40,507 nt of DNA, taken from contig JAEEMG010000068.1 of assembly GCA_016283095.1 (NCBI GenBank), positions 1 through 40,507 on the forward strand, in the 5' to 3' direction. Every line of letters begins with the position of its first letter. Position 1 is the stretch's first letter. Source of the stretch: Paludibacteraceae bacterium (lineage in GTDB: Bacteria > Bacteroidota > Bacteroidia > Bacteroidales > Paludibacteraceae). The notes beneath the pieces are model-generated. The model saw nothing but the letters and a program-made list of their open reading frames with translations, was not told where the DNA came from and searched no databases. A program made the position numbers and the translations under genes. Shown one piece after another: positions 1-7,075 of this stretch.

Positions 1-7
1 CGCTTTC

Positions 8-42
8 AGGAGTCAATCTCATTGAGGTTGACTCCTTTTTTT
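8..42 (+). terminator. Rho-independent terminator of an upstream gene
   Basis: The arms 8-16 (AGGAGTCAA) and 28-36 (TTGACTCCT) pair perfectly. The stem continues through a T17-G27 wobble and CTC/GAG (18-20/24-26) around an ATT loop, and a run of seven T follows (36-42). It most likely ends a plus-strand gene that lies outside the window. Confidence 0.85.
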
Positions 43-63
43 GTGCGCGTCCGCGCGCAAAAG

Positions 64-146
64 CCGGCAGTTGCCCTCCGGGCGACAACCGGTTGCGGCC
101 GTCCAGGGACGGTGTGTCACCTTCGGCGACGGAAAAATCCTCCACC
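64..146. repeat. Structured GC-rich repeat, copy 1
   Basis: This is the first of two related intergenic units. It contains an extended hairpin (CCGG 64-67 with CCGG 89-92, enclosing GTTGCCC 70-76 with GGGCGAC 80-86), a palindrome (CCGTCC 99-104 with GGACGG 107-112) and a third weaker hairpin (116-121 with 125-130). Its last 34 bases (113-146) are identical to 237-270. It is much more GC-rich than its surroundings and is followed by a CATC-rich tract that also recurs (161-174 equals 271-284). An open frame runs through it, but I see no sign that it is coding. Confidence 0.75.
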
Positions 147-183
147 CTCCACCATCCATCATCAACCATCAATCTCTCTTTCC

Positions 184-270
184 CCGACAGTTGCCCGCTC
201 CGCAGGCTACAATCGGTGACGGTCGTCCGTGGACGATGTGTCACCTTCGGCGACGGAAAAATCCTCCACC
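184..270. repeat. Structured GC-rich repeat, copy 2
   Basis: This is the second unit, 120-124 bases after the first. The same hairpins can be drawn: CCGA 184-187 with TCGG 213-216, GTTGCC 190-195 with GGCTAC 205-210 (one mismatch), TCGTCC 223-228 with GGACGA 231-236, and 240-245 with 249-254. Relative to copy 1, the pair G67-C89 has become A187-T213 and the pair C99-G112 has become T223-A236, so both changes keep pairing. The family is not one I can name; a REP-like or MITE-like element is the best guess. Confidence 0.7.
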
Positions 271-321
271 ATCAACCATCAATCCTCCATCCTAAACTTT
301 CCGTCTTTCCATTTTATTTCC

Positions 322-329
322 TACATTTG
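322..329 (+). promoter_or_regulatory. Candidate -7 box for the leucine-rich repeat gene
   Basis: TACATTTG matches the Bacteroidetes -7 consensus TAnnTTTG, 28 bases before the start codon at 357. The -33 position holds only a partial match (TTTC at 298-301). Confidence 0.5.
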
Positions 330-356
330 TATCAGTTTAATGATAATTTTGTCGCT

Positions 357-802
357 ATGTTGAAGAAACTACTTGTGTCGCTTCTGTCGGCATTGTTATG
401 CATATCTGTTGTCGCAGAGACTGAATCCCAATCAAATGAGAATCAGAATGAGACTGATGTGAAAATTGATGAGAATGGAGACGTTTTTGTCGCTCCACTG
501 AAGTATCATATCACTTCCGATAGTACGGCGGAGGTGAAATGGAATAAGTCTTATAAAGATTTGAAGTCGGTTGCTATTCCTTCTGAAATACAAACAGTAG
601 AGGGTGTTTACCCTAGGAAAATCAGCGTTTTCTGATTGCAGAGAATTGACAAGCATAGAAATTCCATCTAGTGTTAAGTTTATAGATGTCTATGCGTTTG
701 CGGATTGTGAAAATCAAAATCGTAATAGATAATTCTGAAGAGAATGTAAGGGTGGGGATGTATGCTTTTGATGGTTGCAAGTCTGTGAAATTCGTGAAAT
801 AA
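357..802 (+). pseudogene. BspA-like leucine-rich repeat protein, frameshifted
   Basis: The start at 357 (MLKKLLVSLL) opens a clear signal peptide ending near VVAETES, followed by a short acidic linker. The first frame stops at 635 after PRKISVF. From about 625 another frame reads AFSDCRELTSIEIPSS, which is the LRR_5 (BspA-like) repeat pattern, and it stops soon after AFADCEN. From about 710 the third frame reads KIVIDNSEEN and then AFDGCKSVKFVK, with a stop at 800-802. Each step is a one-base gain: the first lies between about 610 and 625, the second in the A run at 710-713. Proteins of this family are exported surface or secreted repeat proteins. Even when the frames are joined it would be short for the family, about 148 residues with roughly two repeats. 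It may be a decayed gene or carry sequencing errors. Confidence 0.75.
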
Positions 803-887
803 ATTGACAGTTTCCCGATCGTCAGAAGACAATAGTGACGGAATTTCTTAATTTTTTGTGCAAATTTTTCTCTAGATTACTTGATGG

Positions 888-918
888 TTTGTTTTTTTAT
901 TGAAGTTTTGTATCTTTG
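888..918 (+). promoter_or_regulatory. Bacteroidetes-type promoter, exact -33/-7
   Basis: TTTG at 888-891, a 19-base spacer and TATCTTTG at 911-918 match the primary sigma factor consensus TTTG-N19-TAnnTTTG. It would start a transcript near 925, leaving a leader of about 75 bases before the gene at 999. Confidence 0.8.
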
Positions 919-998
919 AAAAATATTAATGGATTTTATTTTAGAAAAAATCTATTTTGATTGTTTGTGTTTGAATATTACAATAAAACATATATACT

Positions 999-1472
999 AT
1001 GGGTATTAAAAGACTAATTGCGACATCTGCGACTCTGCTTTTGGGTCTGATGTCTCTTAATGCGGCAGCAACACATTTGACTGTTGAATTGAAGGCTGGT
1101 AACAAATACAGCTTTTTGCTTGCAGATAAACCAGTTATCACTTTTGCTGGTGGTGCTCTAGTTGTTAACGGTGATGCTGAGACTTCTTATTCTATTGAGG
1201 GCGTGAAGAATTTCCATTTCACTGAAGGAGATGCGTCAGGTGTTGAGACTCTTTCTTCTGGTGATATTCGTATCATCAGCCTCGACGATGCTACAATCCA
1301 GGTTCAGAATCTTGAGCAGAAATCATTGGTGACATTGGTTAATGTGTCTGGCGTTGTATTTTCTTCTGTTTCTGCTGATGCTGAAGGCTCTGCTACTGTA
1401 TCATTGCCTCAGGCAAAAGGTGTGTATATTCTTACTGCTGGAGGTAAATCATTCAAGGTTATCAAAAAATAA
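999..1472 (+). CDS. Small secreted protein with T9SS-like C-terminal tail
   Basis: The 157-residue protein starts MGIKRLIATS and has an N-terminal signal peptide of about 25 residues (ending near LNAAA). Residues 26-75 form a beta-rich stretch (LTVELKAGN, LADKPVITF, YSIEGVKNFHF) of the kind that often precedes sorting tails in Bacteroidetes secreted proteins. The last 15 residues, YILTAGGKSFKVIKK, resemble the end of a type IX secretion (type A) sorting domain. Almost nothing lies between these two parts, so no enzymatic cargo domain is visible. It is a single-gene unit with an exact promoter upstream and a terminator downstream. The function is unknown; surface or secreted placement is an inference from the two ends. 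Confidence 0.8.
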   Translation: MGIKRLIATSATLLLGLMSLNAAATHLTVELKAGNKYSFLLADKPVITFAGGALVVNGDAETSYSIEGVKNFHFTEGDASGVETLSSGDIRIISLDDATIQVQNLEQKSLVTLVNVSGVVFSSVSADAEGSATVSLPQAKGVYILTAGGKSFKVIKK

Positions 1473-1508
1473 TACGGCTTCGTAAAAGCGTATTTCATAT
1501 AAAAAAAT

Positions 1509-1542
1509 GCTCCTCTTTCGTTTCCGGAAGAGGAGCGTTTTT
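1509..1542. terminator. Bidirectional terminator between convergent genes
   Basis: GCTCCTCTTTC (1509-1519) pairs with GGAAGAGGAGC (1526-1536), with one G-T wobble. A T run follows on the plus strand and a long A run precedes it, giving a T run on the minus strand. It can end both the gene at 999 and fabD. Confidence 0.88.
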
Positions 1543-1564
1543 ATTAATGATTTATAATAATCAA

Positions 1565-2461
1565 TTAAAGGGAAGCAGATTTCACCTCATGCTCCTTGCA
1601 CCATTCTTTGTCGATTTTCTTGATCATTCCCTGAAGCACAGCTCCTGGACCAACTTCTGTGAAACTTGTAGCACCGTCGGCGATCATATTCTTCACACTC
1701 TGAGTCCATTTTACTGGAGATGTCAACTGGCGTAGCAAATTAGACTTGATAACCTCTGGGTCTGTCTCTGCCTTAGTTGATACGTTCTGATAAACAGGAC
1801 ACTTTGGAGCTGAGAATGTAGTGGCTTGGATAGCCTCTGCAAGTTCATTTTCAGCAGGTTTCATGAAAGGAGAGTGGAATGCACCCGAAACCGCAAGTTT
1901 AAGAGCACGTTTTGCTCCTGCTTCTGTAGCTTTTGCACAAACCGCATCAATTCCTTCGATGCTTCCGCTTACTACAAGCTGACCTGGACAGTTGTAGTTT
2001 GCAGGAACAACCTGGCCTTCTGTAGTCTCTGCGCAAAGTTTCTCAACAACTGCGTCTTCAAGACCAAGAATAGCTGCCATGATGCTTGGCTGGATCTCGC
2101 AAGCTTTTTGCATTGCCATAGCACGCTTTGCAACGATCTTCAAACCATCCTCGAATGTGATGGCTCCAGCTGCTGTTAGCGCTGATAATTCACCAAGAGA
2201 GTGACCTGCTACCATATCAGGCTGGAAATTATCTCCCATTGCCTTAGCAAGGATTACAGAGTGTAGGAACACAGCAGGCTGAGTCACTTTTGTCTGCTTC
2301 AACTCCTCGTCAGTACCGTTGAACATGATCTCAGAGATCTTGAATCCAAGAATCTCGTCGGCTTTATCAAAAAGTTCTTTTGCGACGGGAGAATTCTCAT
2401 ACAAATCTTTACCCATTCCGCTAAACTGCGATCCCTGACCAGGGAAAACGTATGCCTTCAT
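1565..2461 (-). CDS. fabD: Malonyl CoA-acyl carrier protein transacylase
   Basis: FabD moves the malonyl group from CoA to acyl carrier protein, supplying fatty acid elongation in the cytoplasm. The 298-residue length is normal for the family. The N-terminal PGQGSQ motif is at 7-12, the nucleophile elbow GHSLGE at 86-91 with catalytic Ser88, and the catalytic His is H196 in GAFHSPFM. It lies 68 bases downstream of hisB on the same strand and may be co-transcribed with it; I see no strong promoter in the gap. A bidirectional terminator lies just past its stop. Confidence 0.96.
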   Translation of the reverse strand: MKAYVFPGQGSQFSGMGKDLYENSPVAKELFDKADEILGFKISEIMFNGTDEELKQTKVTQPAVFLHSVILAKAMGDNFQPDMVAGHSLGELSALTAAGAITFEDGLKIVAKRAMAMQKACEIQPSIMAAILGLEDAVVEKLCAETTEGQVVPANYNCPGQLVVSGSIEGIDAVCAKATEAGAKRALKLAVSGAFHSPFMKPAENELAEAIQATTFSAPKCPVYQNVSTKAETDPEVIKSNLLRQLTSPVKWTQSVKNMIADGATSFTEVGPGAVLQGMIKKIDKEWCKEHEVKSASL

Positions 2462-2529
2462 CTTTATTAAATTAAAATTAAGAATTAACGATTATTTATG
2501 CATCTCGCGTTGCGAATTATGCAATTTAT

Positions 2530-3660
2530 TTATAGAGTGCCTTTTGTGCTAGGCAACTCATACTTGTAAATATCACGTTTGATGGCCATCTTGATTGCTC
2601 TAGCCAGAGCTTTGAAGATACCTTCGATTTTGTGGTGCTCGTTGTCGCCCTCCGCTTTCACGTTCAGATTCATCTTTGCAGAGTCGCTCAAACTTTTGAA
2701 GAAATGCAGGAACATTTCAGTTGGCATGTCGCCCACATATTCTCTTTTGAACTCAGCATCCCATACCAACCATGGTCTACCTCCGAAATCAAGGCAGACG
2801 CTGCACAAGCAATCATCCATTGGCAATGAATATCCGTATCTTTCAACACCTCGTTTTGACCCAAGTGCTTTGTAGATAGCTTCTCCGAGTGCGATACCTG
2901 TGTCTTCAATTGTGTGGTGCTCATCCACGTTCAAATCACCTTTCACGTGAATCATCAAATCTATGCCAGAATGTTTGCCGATCTGCTCAAGCATGTGGTC
3001 GAAGAATCCAAGACCGGTAGAGATGTCGCATTTTCCGTTTCCGTCCAAGTCGACGCGGATGTTGATGTCTGTCTCTTTAGTCTTGCGTGCCACCGTCGCC
3101 ACTCTTTCTTCTGCGAAAAGGAATTCTGCGATTTTATTCCAATTCTCAGCGATCAACGCGCAGTGTTCAGTCAAACCTTTATCTTGAAGCATCTTTGCTC
3201 CCGCGTCGACATCCTCGGCTATCAGAATACCTTTGCATCCGAGGTTTTTTGCGAGCTGGACATCTGTGGCTCTGTCTCCGATGACGTAGGAGTGTAACAT
3301 GTCATAGTCTCCTTTCAAGTAGGCACCAAGCATTCCGATTCCCGGTTTACGTGTGTCAAGACCATCTTCAGGGTATGATTTGTCGATAAGAATGTCGTCG
3401 AATTCGACACCTTCACCTTTCAAGACCTCAAGCATCTTGTTTTGCACCTCTTCAAATACGGCTTCTGGATAAGCGTCTGTTCCAAGACCATCCTGATTTG
3501 TGACCATCACAAATTCAGAAGAGAGACGTTCGCGGATGAACGCCATGTTACGGATGACACCAGGAAGAAAAGTCATCTCAGCAAGAGAATTGACCTGCTC
3601 GGTTACAGGCGGTTCTATGATGATCGTACCGTCACGATCAATAAATAACGCTGTTTTCAT
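2530..3660 (-). CDS. hisB: Bifunctional histidinol-phosphatase / imidazoleglycerol-phosphate dehydratase
   Basis: HisB carries out two steps of histidine synthesis: dehydration of imidazoleglycerol phosphate and dephosphorylation of histidinol phosphate. The 376-residue protein has the two-domain layout. The N-terminal HAD phosphatase has the DRDGT motif at 8-12 (nucleophile D8, acid/base D10). The dehydratase starts near residue 189 and shows [17 protein letters not shown] and EHHKIEG, the metal-binding histidine and glutamate clusters. Length and order match the fused enzymes of Enterobacteria and Bacteroidetes. No other his gene is in the window, so it sits apart from hisG, hisD and hisC here. 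Confidence 0.96.
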   Translation of the reverse strand: MKTALFIDRDGTIIIEPPVTEQVNSLAEMTFLPGVIRNMAFIRERLSSEFVMVTNQDGLGTDAYPEAVFEEVQNKMLEVLKGEGVEFDDILIDKSYPEDGLDTRKPGIGMLGAYLKGDYDMLHSYVIGDRATDVQLAKNLGCKGILIAEDVDAGAKMLQDKGLTEHCALIAENWNKIAEFLFAEERVATVARKTKETDINIRVDLDGNGKCDISTGLGFFDHMLEQIGKHSGIDLMIHVKGDLNVDEHHTIEDTGIALGEAIYKALGSKRGVERYGYSLPMDDCLCSVCLDFGGRPWLVWDAEFKREYVGDMPTEMFLHFFKSLSDSAKMNLNVKAEGDNEHHKIEGIFKALARAIKMAIKRDIYKYELPSTKGTL

Positions 3661-3680
3661 CTATATTAATTAATTGTCGG

Positions 3681-3688
3681 CAAAGATA
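3681..3688 (-). promoter_or_regulatory. Candidate -7 box for hisB
   Basis: On the minus strand this reads TATCTTTG, an exact TAnnTTTG, 20 bases before the hisB start codon. I see no good -33 element at the expected spacing, so this is only a candidate. Confidence 0.5.
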
Positions 3689-3761
3689 ACATATAATTCT
3701 TAAAGCATGATACATTTGTTTGATAATTGTGCTTGTGCTGGTTGGTATAAAAATGATTAAA

Positions 3762-3801
3762 TGTATATTAATTGTGTATAATTATGTATAAAATTATACA
3801 T
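3762..3801. repeat. TGTATA cluster with palindrome
   Basis: TGTATA occurs as direct copies at 3762-3767, 3775-3780 and 3785-3790. The last belongs to an inverted repeat, ATGTATAA (3784-3791) and TTATACAT (3794-3801) separated by AA. It lies in the AT-rich region between hisB and the capsule operon and could be a protein-binding site. This is an inference from repeat structure alone. Confidence 0.35.
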
Positions 3802-3872
3802 TGCGATGTTGTTTTTGTAAAATAATTAACATTTTTTAAGTAATGGCTCCGTATTTATATTCGTTTTTTTAC

Positions 3873-3880
3873 TATTTTTG
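3873..3880 (+). promoter_or_regulatory. Candidate -7 box for the capsule operon
   Basis: TATTTTTG fits TAnnTTTG and lies 186 bases before the preferred start of the UpxY-like gene. The -33 element is poor. An alternative plus-strand match is TACATTTG at 3711-3718, also with a poor -33. The last two bases overlap the left arm of the inverted repeat at 3879-3889. Confidence 0.4.
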
Positions 3881-3967
3881 TATCACTTTATTTGCGTTAT
3901 ATTGATGCGGACAAAAGGAAAATGATAATAAGGGTTTAATATCAATGCTAACGACAAAAGTGATACA
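3879..3967. repeat. Nested inverted repeat in the capsule operon leader
   Basis: Two perfect 11-base arms, 3879-3889 (TGTATCACTTT) and 3957-3967 (AAAGTGATACA), enclose 67 bases. Inside them a shorter pair, ATTGAT (3901-3906) and ATCAAT (3941-3946), is placed nearly symmetrically (11 and 10 bases from the outer arms). It could form a long leader stem, act as an operator, or mark an invertible segment. The sequence does not decide between these. Confidence 0.6.
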
Positions 3968-4065
3968 TTTTTATCTAAATGTCTGTTACTCATTCTCTTA
4001 TGAAGGGTTTAAGGAGTCAAAAATATATCATTTTGCCAAAAATTAAAACTCTGATATCTTCTTTG

Positions 4066-4608
4066 ATGGAGAAAGAAAACGAAAATATGCATTGGTATGT
4101 GATGCGCACACTTGGACGTTTTTGTGAGATAGGGATCAAACAGAAACTGGCAGATTGTGGTATTCGTTATTATCAGGCGGAAAGGACGGTAGTCAAGACT
4201 CTTAATGGAAAGACGTTTGTTTCTAACGAACCCGTTATCCCCAATCTTTTGTTTGTGTATGGCAGTAAAGAAGCTATAATGCCGCATACGGTTGTCGGCA
4301 ACAATTTCCAGTTTGTATACAACCGTTGTAGTGGCAAGCAGGCAGATTGTTTGGTTGTTCCGACAAAGGCGATGGAGGATTTCATCCGGGTCGCGGAGTC
4401 AGAAGGAAACACACAAATATTTATGTCAGAAGAGATTCAGTTGGCCAAGGGTCAAAGAATACGGATGATAGGGGGCGCGTTAGATGGAGTTGAGGGCTAT
4501 TTTGTGAGGAGGAAAGGATGCCGACGTAGGACACTTGTTATTGTGTTGGATGGTTTGTTTGGCATAAGTGCTGAGGTTGAGCCCGAGATGATAGAAATAT
4601 TGAATTGA
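4066..4608 (+). CDS. UpxY-like NusG-family transcription antiterminator
   Basis: This 180-residue protein belongs to the specialised NusG paralogs that head Bacteroidetes capsule operons, where UpxY proteins let RNA polymerase read through the operon leader. The N-terminal NusG domain begins WYVMRTLGRFCE near residue 10. The C-terminal KOW-type domain is visible as KGQRIRMIGGALDGVEGYFVRR at its core. The frame is open from 3979, but the extra 29 residues look unlike family N-termini, so I prefer ATG 4066; ATG 4087 (MHWYVM) is also possible. It is the first gene of the locus, 31 bases before the kinase gene. No UpxZ partner gene follows. The role in antitermination here is inferred from family and position. 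Confidence 0.88.
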   Translation: MEKENENMHWYVMRTLGRFCEIGIKQKLADCGIRYYQAERTVVKTLNGKTFVSNEPVIPNLLFVYGSKEAIMPHTVVGNNFQFVYNRCSGKQADCLVVPTKAMEDFIRVAESEGNTQIFMSEEIQLAKGQRIRMIGGALDGVEGYFVRRKGCRRRTLVIVLDGLFGISAEVEPEMIEILN

Positions 4609-4639
4609 AAAAAAGAATTTAAGATACAACGAATTAATT

Positions 4640-7051
4640 ATGGTGATGGTAAGTAAAAATGGAGGTGGATTGGTTGATCCAGCAGCTACGGTTCAGCAGA
4701 ATACTCCTTCAAGCAGCAATAACGGATTTTCTATTGCTGAGGTGTTGGCTTCTTTTGTCTCACATTGGTATTGGTTTATAATATCGTTGGCTATCTGTTT
4801 GGGTGCGGCTTGGTATTATTTGGCAACAACATCCCCAGTATATACGAGATCCGCAATGCTTCTGATTAAGGATGAGAGCAAAGGATCTTCGGTATCGAAT
4901 ATAGCTTCTGAAATGCAGGATATTGGATTGATAGCAAACAAGTCCAATCTAAGCAATGAGCTTATATCATTGAAATCTCCTACATTGATGACTCAGGTTG
5001 TTAAGGAGCTTCAACTGATGGATTATTATAAGATTCCTGTGGATCTCAGAGAGCAGGATATATACGGAAAATCTCCGATAAAGATATTGTTTGATGCCTC
5101 TAAAAAAGAGAATACTGATTTTATCTCGTTCAAGATAAAGTTGATAGACGATAACTATGCTACGTTGTATGATTTTAACAACAAAGGCGTAGAAATCAAG
5201 AAGTCTGTCAATGTCAATTTGAACGACTCTTTACCAACAGAGACTCCTGTCGGTCATCTTTCTATTTATCTGACTGGAGAGGAATGTGGTGATGCGTACA
5301 GAAATATCAATTTTTATCGTACCAGTGTAGACGCTGCTACAAATAAATATACAGCGGCACTTTCTGTTGGCTTGGTTGACAAACAGTCTACTGTCGTCAA
5401 TCTGTCGATTACAGACGAGTCTATAGCAAGAGCCACAGACCTTATTAAGACAGTGATTAATGTGTACAACGACAATTGGGTACATGATAAGAACAGAATC
5501 GCGGAGAGCACTTCAGAATTTATATCTTCACGTCTTGGAGTGATTGAATCGGAATTGACAGGTATCGATAAGAATATTGCAAACTTTAAGGGAAAGAACC
5601 TGTTGCCGGATATCGCGGCTGTATCTCAGTTGTATTTGCAGCAGAACTCAGCGACTAAGGACCGTTTGTTGGAGTTGAACAACCAGTTGTCGATGCTCGA
5701 ATATATCCAGGATATCTTGAGAGAGCAGAATTTTGACAATCCGTTGCCAATCTCATCTAGTATGTCAAGCGGAAATCTTCAGAGCCAGATTGCGGAATAC
5801 AATAAGATTTTGCTTGAACGTAACAGAATGCTCGCCAATAGTAGTGAGAATCACCCATTGGTGAAAGACCAGACAAAACACTTGAACGCAATGCAGTCGG
5901 TAATCTTGCAGAGTGTGAACAATGAGATTGCTTCCCTTTCAATGCAGATTAAGAATGTGAATGCGCAGGAATCCAGAACTGAGCGACAGTTGGCGAGAAA
6001 TCCAAATCAGGCTAAGTACTTGTTGTCTGAGGAACGTCAGCAAAAGGTCATGGAGGGATTGTATTTGTTCTTGTTGCAGAAACGAGAGGAAAATGCATTG
6101 TCTCAGGCATTTACAGCCTACAACACACGATTGATCACAGAGCCACGAGGAAGCAATTCGCCTGCCGCACCTAATACTTCGGTTATATATGTGTTTGCTG
6201 TTATCGCCGGATTGTTGCTTCCTGCAACAGTCATGACATTGATAGAAATGTGCAACACAACAATCCGTGGACGTCAGGATGTTGAGCGACTTGCCGTACC
6301 ATTCGCTGGAGAAATACCGCAGTGTACTAAAAAAGAGGGTGACACAGGAAATGGAATCACACTTGTTGTTAAGGAGAATTGTCGTAATATCATCAACGAG
6401 GCATTCCGTGTTGTACGAACCAATGTCGATTTTATGTTGGGTAAAGGTAAGACTCATAAGGTAGTGATGTTTACTTCTCTGAACCCAGGAAGCGGTAAGA
6501 GTTTTGTCTCTGCCAACCTAGCTTACTGTATGTCATTAAAGAAAAAGAAGGTCGTAGCTGTAGATTTGGATTTGCGTAGAGCATCATTGTCTCAGGTTGT
6601 AGACCGACCTCATCATGGAGTGGTGGACTATCTTAATGGTGATAGAAAAAGCTGGAGGGATGTTTTGGTGCATATCGAGGATAGTACATTTGATGTCATT
6701 CCTGTTGGAGAAGTTCCACCAAACCCTACGGAATTGCTTTTCAACGAAGATTATCTGCCAAGAATGATTGAGGAGTTGAAGCAAGAGTATGATTATGTGT
6801 TCATCGATTGTCCTCCGGTCGACGTCGTTGCTGATGCGAATGTCGTTTCAGAGTATGTAGATATGGCGTTGTTTGTTGTTCGAGCTGGATTGATGAAGAA
6901 GGATATGTTGCCGATAGTCGACACATTCTACAACCAGAAGAAATTCCCGTCTCTATCGTTGATCCTTAATGGAACTTCTGTCACTAAGACTATGGGAACA
7001 AAGTATGGCTACGGCTACGGCTATGGTTATGGTAATTATATTAAAGAATAA
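4640..7051 (+). CDS. Wzc-type polysaccharide co-polymerase fused to BY-kinase
   Basis: This inner-membrane protein sets polysaccharide chain length and couples it to tyrosine autophosphorylation. In 803 residues it has a Wzz domain with a first membrane segment near 43-65 (WYWFIISLAICLGAAWYY), a long periplasmic coiled region, and a second membrane segment near 515-535. The cytoplasmic ATPase follows: Walker A NPGSGKS at 615-621 (K620), Walker A' VDLDLR at 641-646, and Walker B VFIDCPP at 720-726. The C-terminus has a tyrosine cluster of alternating Tyr-Gly (789-797) plus Y800, the expected autophosphorylation tail. The start could also be the second ATG at 4646. I find no Wza-type exporter or tyrosine phosphatase gene nearby, which is unusual for such loci. 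Confidence 0.94.
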   Translation: MVMVSKNGGGLVDPAATVQQNTPSSSNNGFSIAEVLASFVSHWYWFIISLAICLGAAWYYLATTSPVYTRSAMLLIKDESKGSSVSNIASEMQDIGLIANKSNLSNELISLKSPTLMTQVVKELQLMDYYKIPVDLREQDIYGKSPIKILFDASKKENTDFISFKIKLIDDNYATLYDFNNKGVEIKKSVNVNLNDSLPTETPVGHLSIYLTGEECGDAYRNINFYRTSVDAATNKYTAALSVGLVDKQSTVVNLSITDESIARATDLIKTVINVYNDNWVHDKNRIAESTSEFISSRLGVIESELTGIDKNIANFKGKNLLPDIAAVSQLYLQQNSATKDRLLELNNQLSMLEYIQDILREQNFDNPLPISSSMSSGNLQSQIAEYNKILLERNRMLANSSENHPLVKDQTKHLNAMQSVILQSVNNEIASLSMQIKNVNAQESRTERQLARNPNQAKYLLSEERQQKVMEGLYLFLLQKREENALSQAFTAYNTRLITEPRGSNSPAAPNTSVIYVFAVIAGLLLPATVMTLIEMCNTTIRGRQDVERLAVPFAGEIPQCTKKEGDTGNGITLVVKENCRNIINEAFRVVRTNVDFMLGKGKTHKVVMFTSLNPGSGKSFVSANLAYCMSLKKKKVVAVDLDLRRASLSQVVDRPHHGVVDYLNGDRKSWRDVLVHIEDSTFDVIPVGEVPPNPTELLFNEDYLPRMIEELKQEYDYVFIDCPPVDVVADANVVSEYVDMALFVVRAGLMKKDMLPIVDTFYNQKKFPSLSLILNGTSVTKTMGTKYGYGYGYGYGNYIKE

Positions 7052-7075
7052 AAGAATAAAATTAACTATACGAAC

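Noticed and set aside
113-270. Two identical 34-base repeats as a CRISPR array
   Set aside because: There are only two copies, the sequence between them is itself a related repeat, and no cas gene is present.
93-356. Open frames through the repeat region before the leucine-rich repeat start
   Set aside because: Several frames are open because the region is GC-rich and repetitive. The proteins are low-complexity and the real signal peptide starts at 357.
3890-3956. Firm call of an invertible capsule promoter
   Set aside because: The arms are shorter and closer than known Mpi-type repeats, no recombinase is in the window, and no promoter is clear inside the segment. It is kept only as a hypothesis.
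3979-4065. Longer start for the UpxY-like gene
   Set aside because: The extra residues are unlike other UpxY N-termini, and the WYVM motif lies correctly with a start at 4066.
5939-6457. Antisense frame opposite the BY-kinase gene
   Set aside because: Composition is typical of a shadow frame and the kinase reading is certain.
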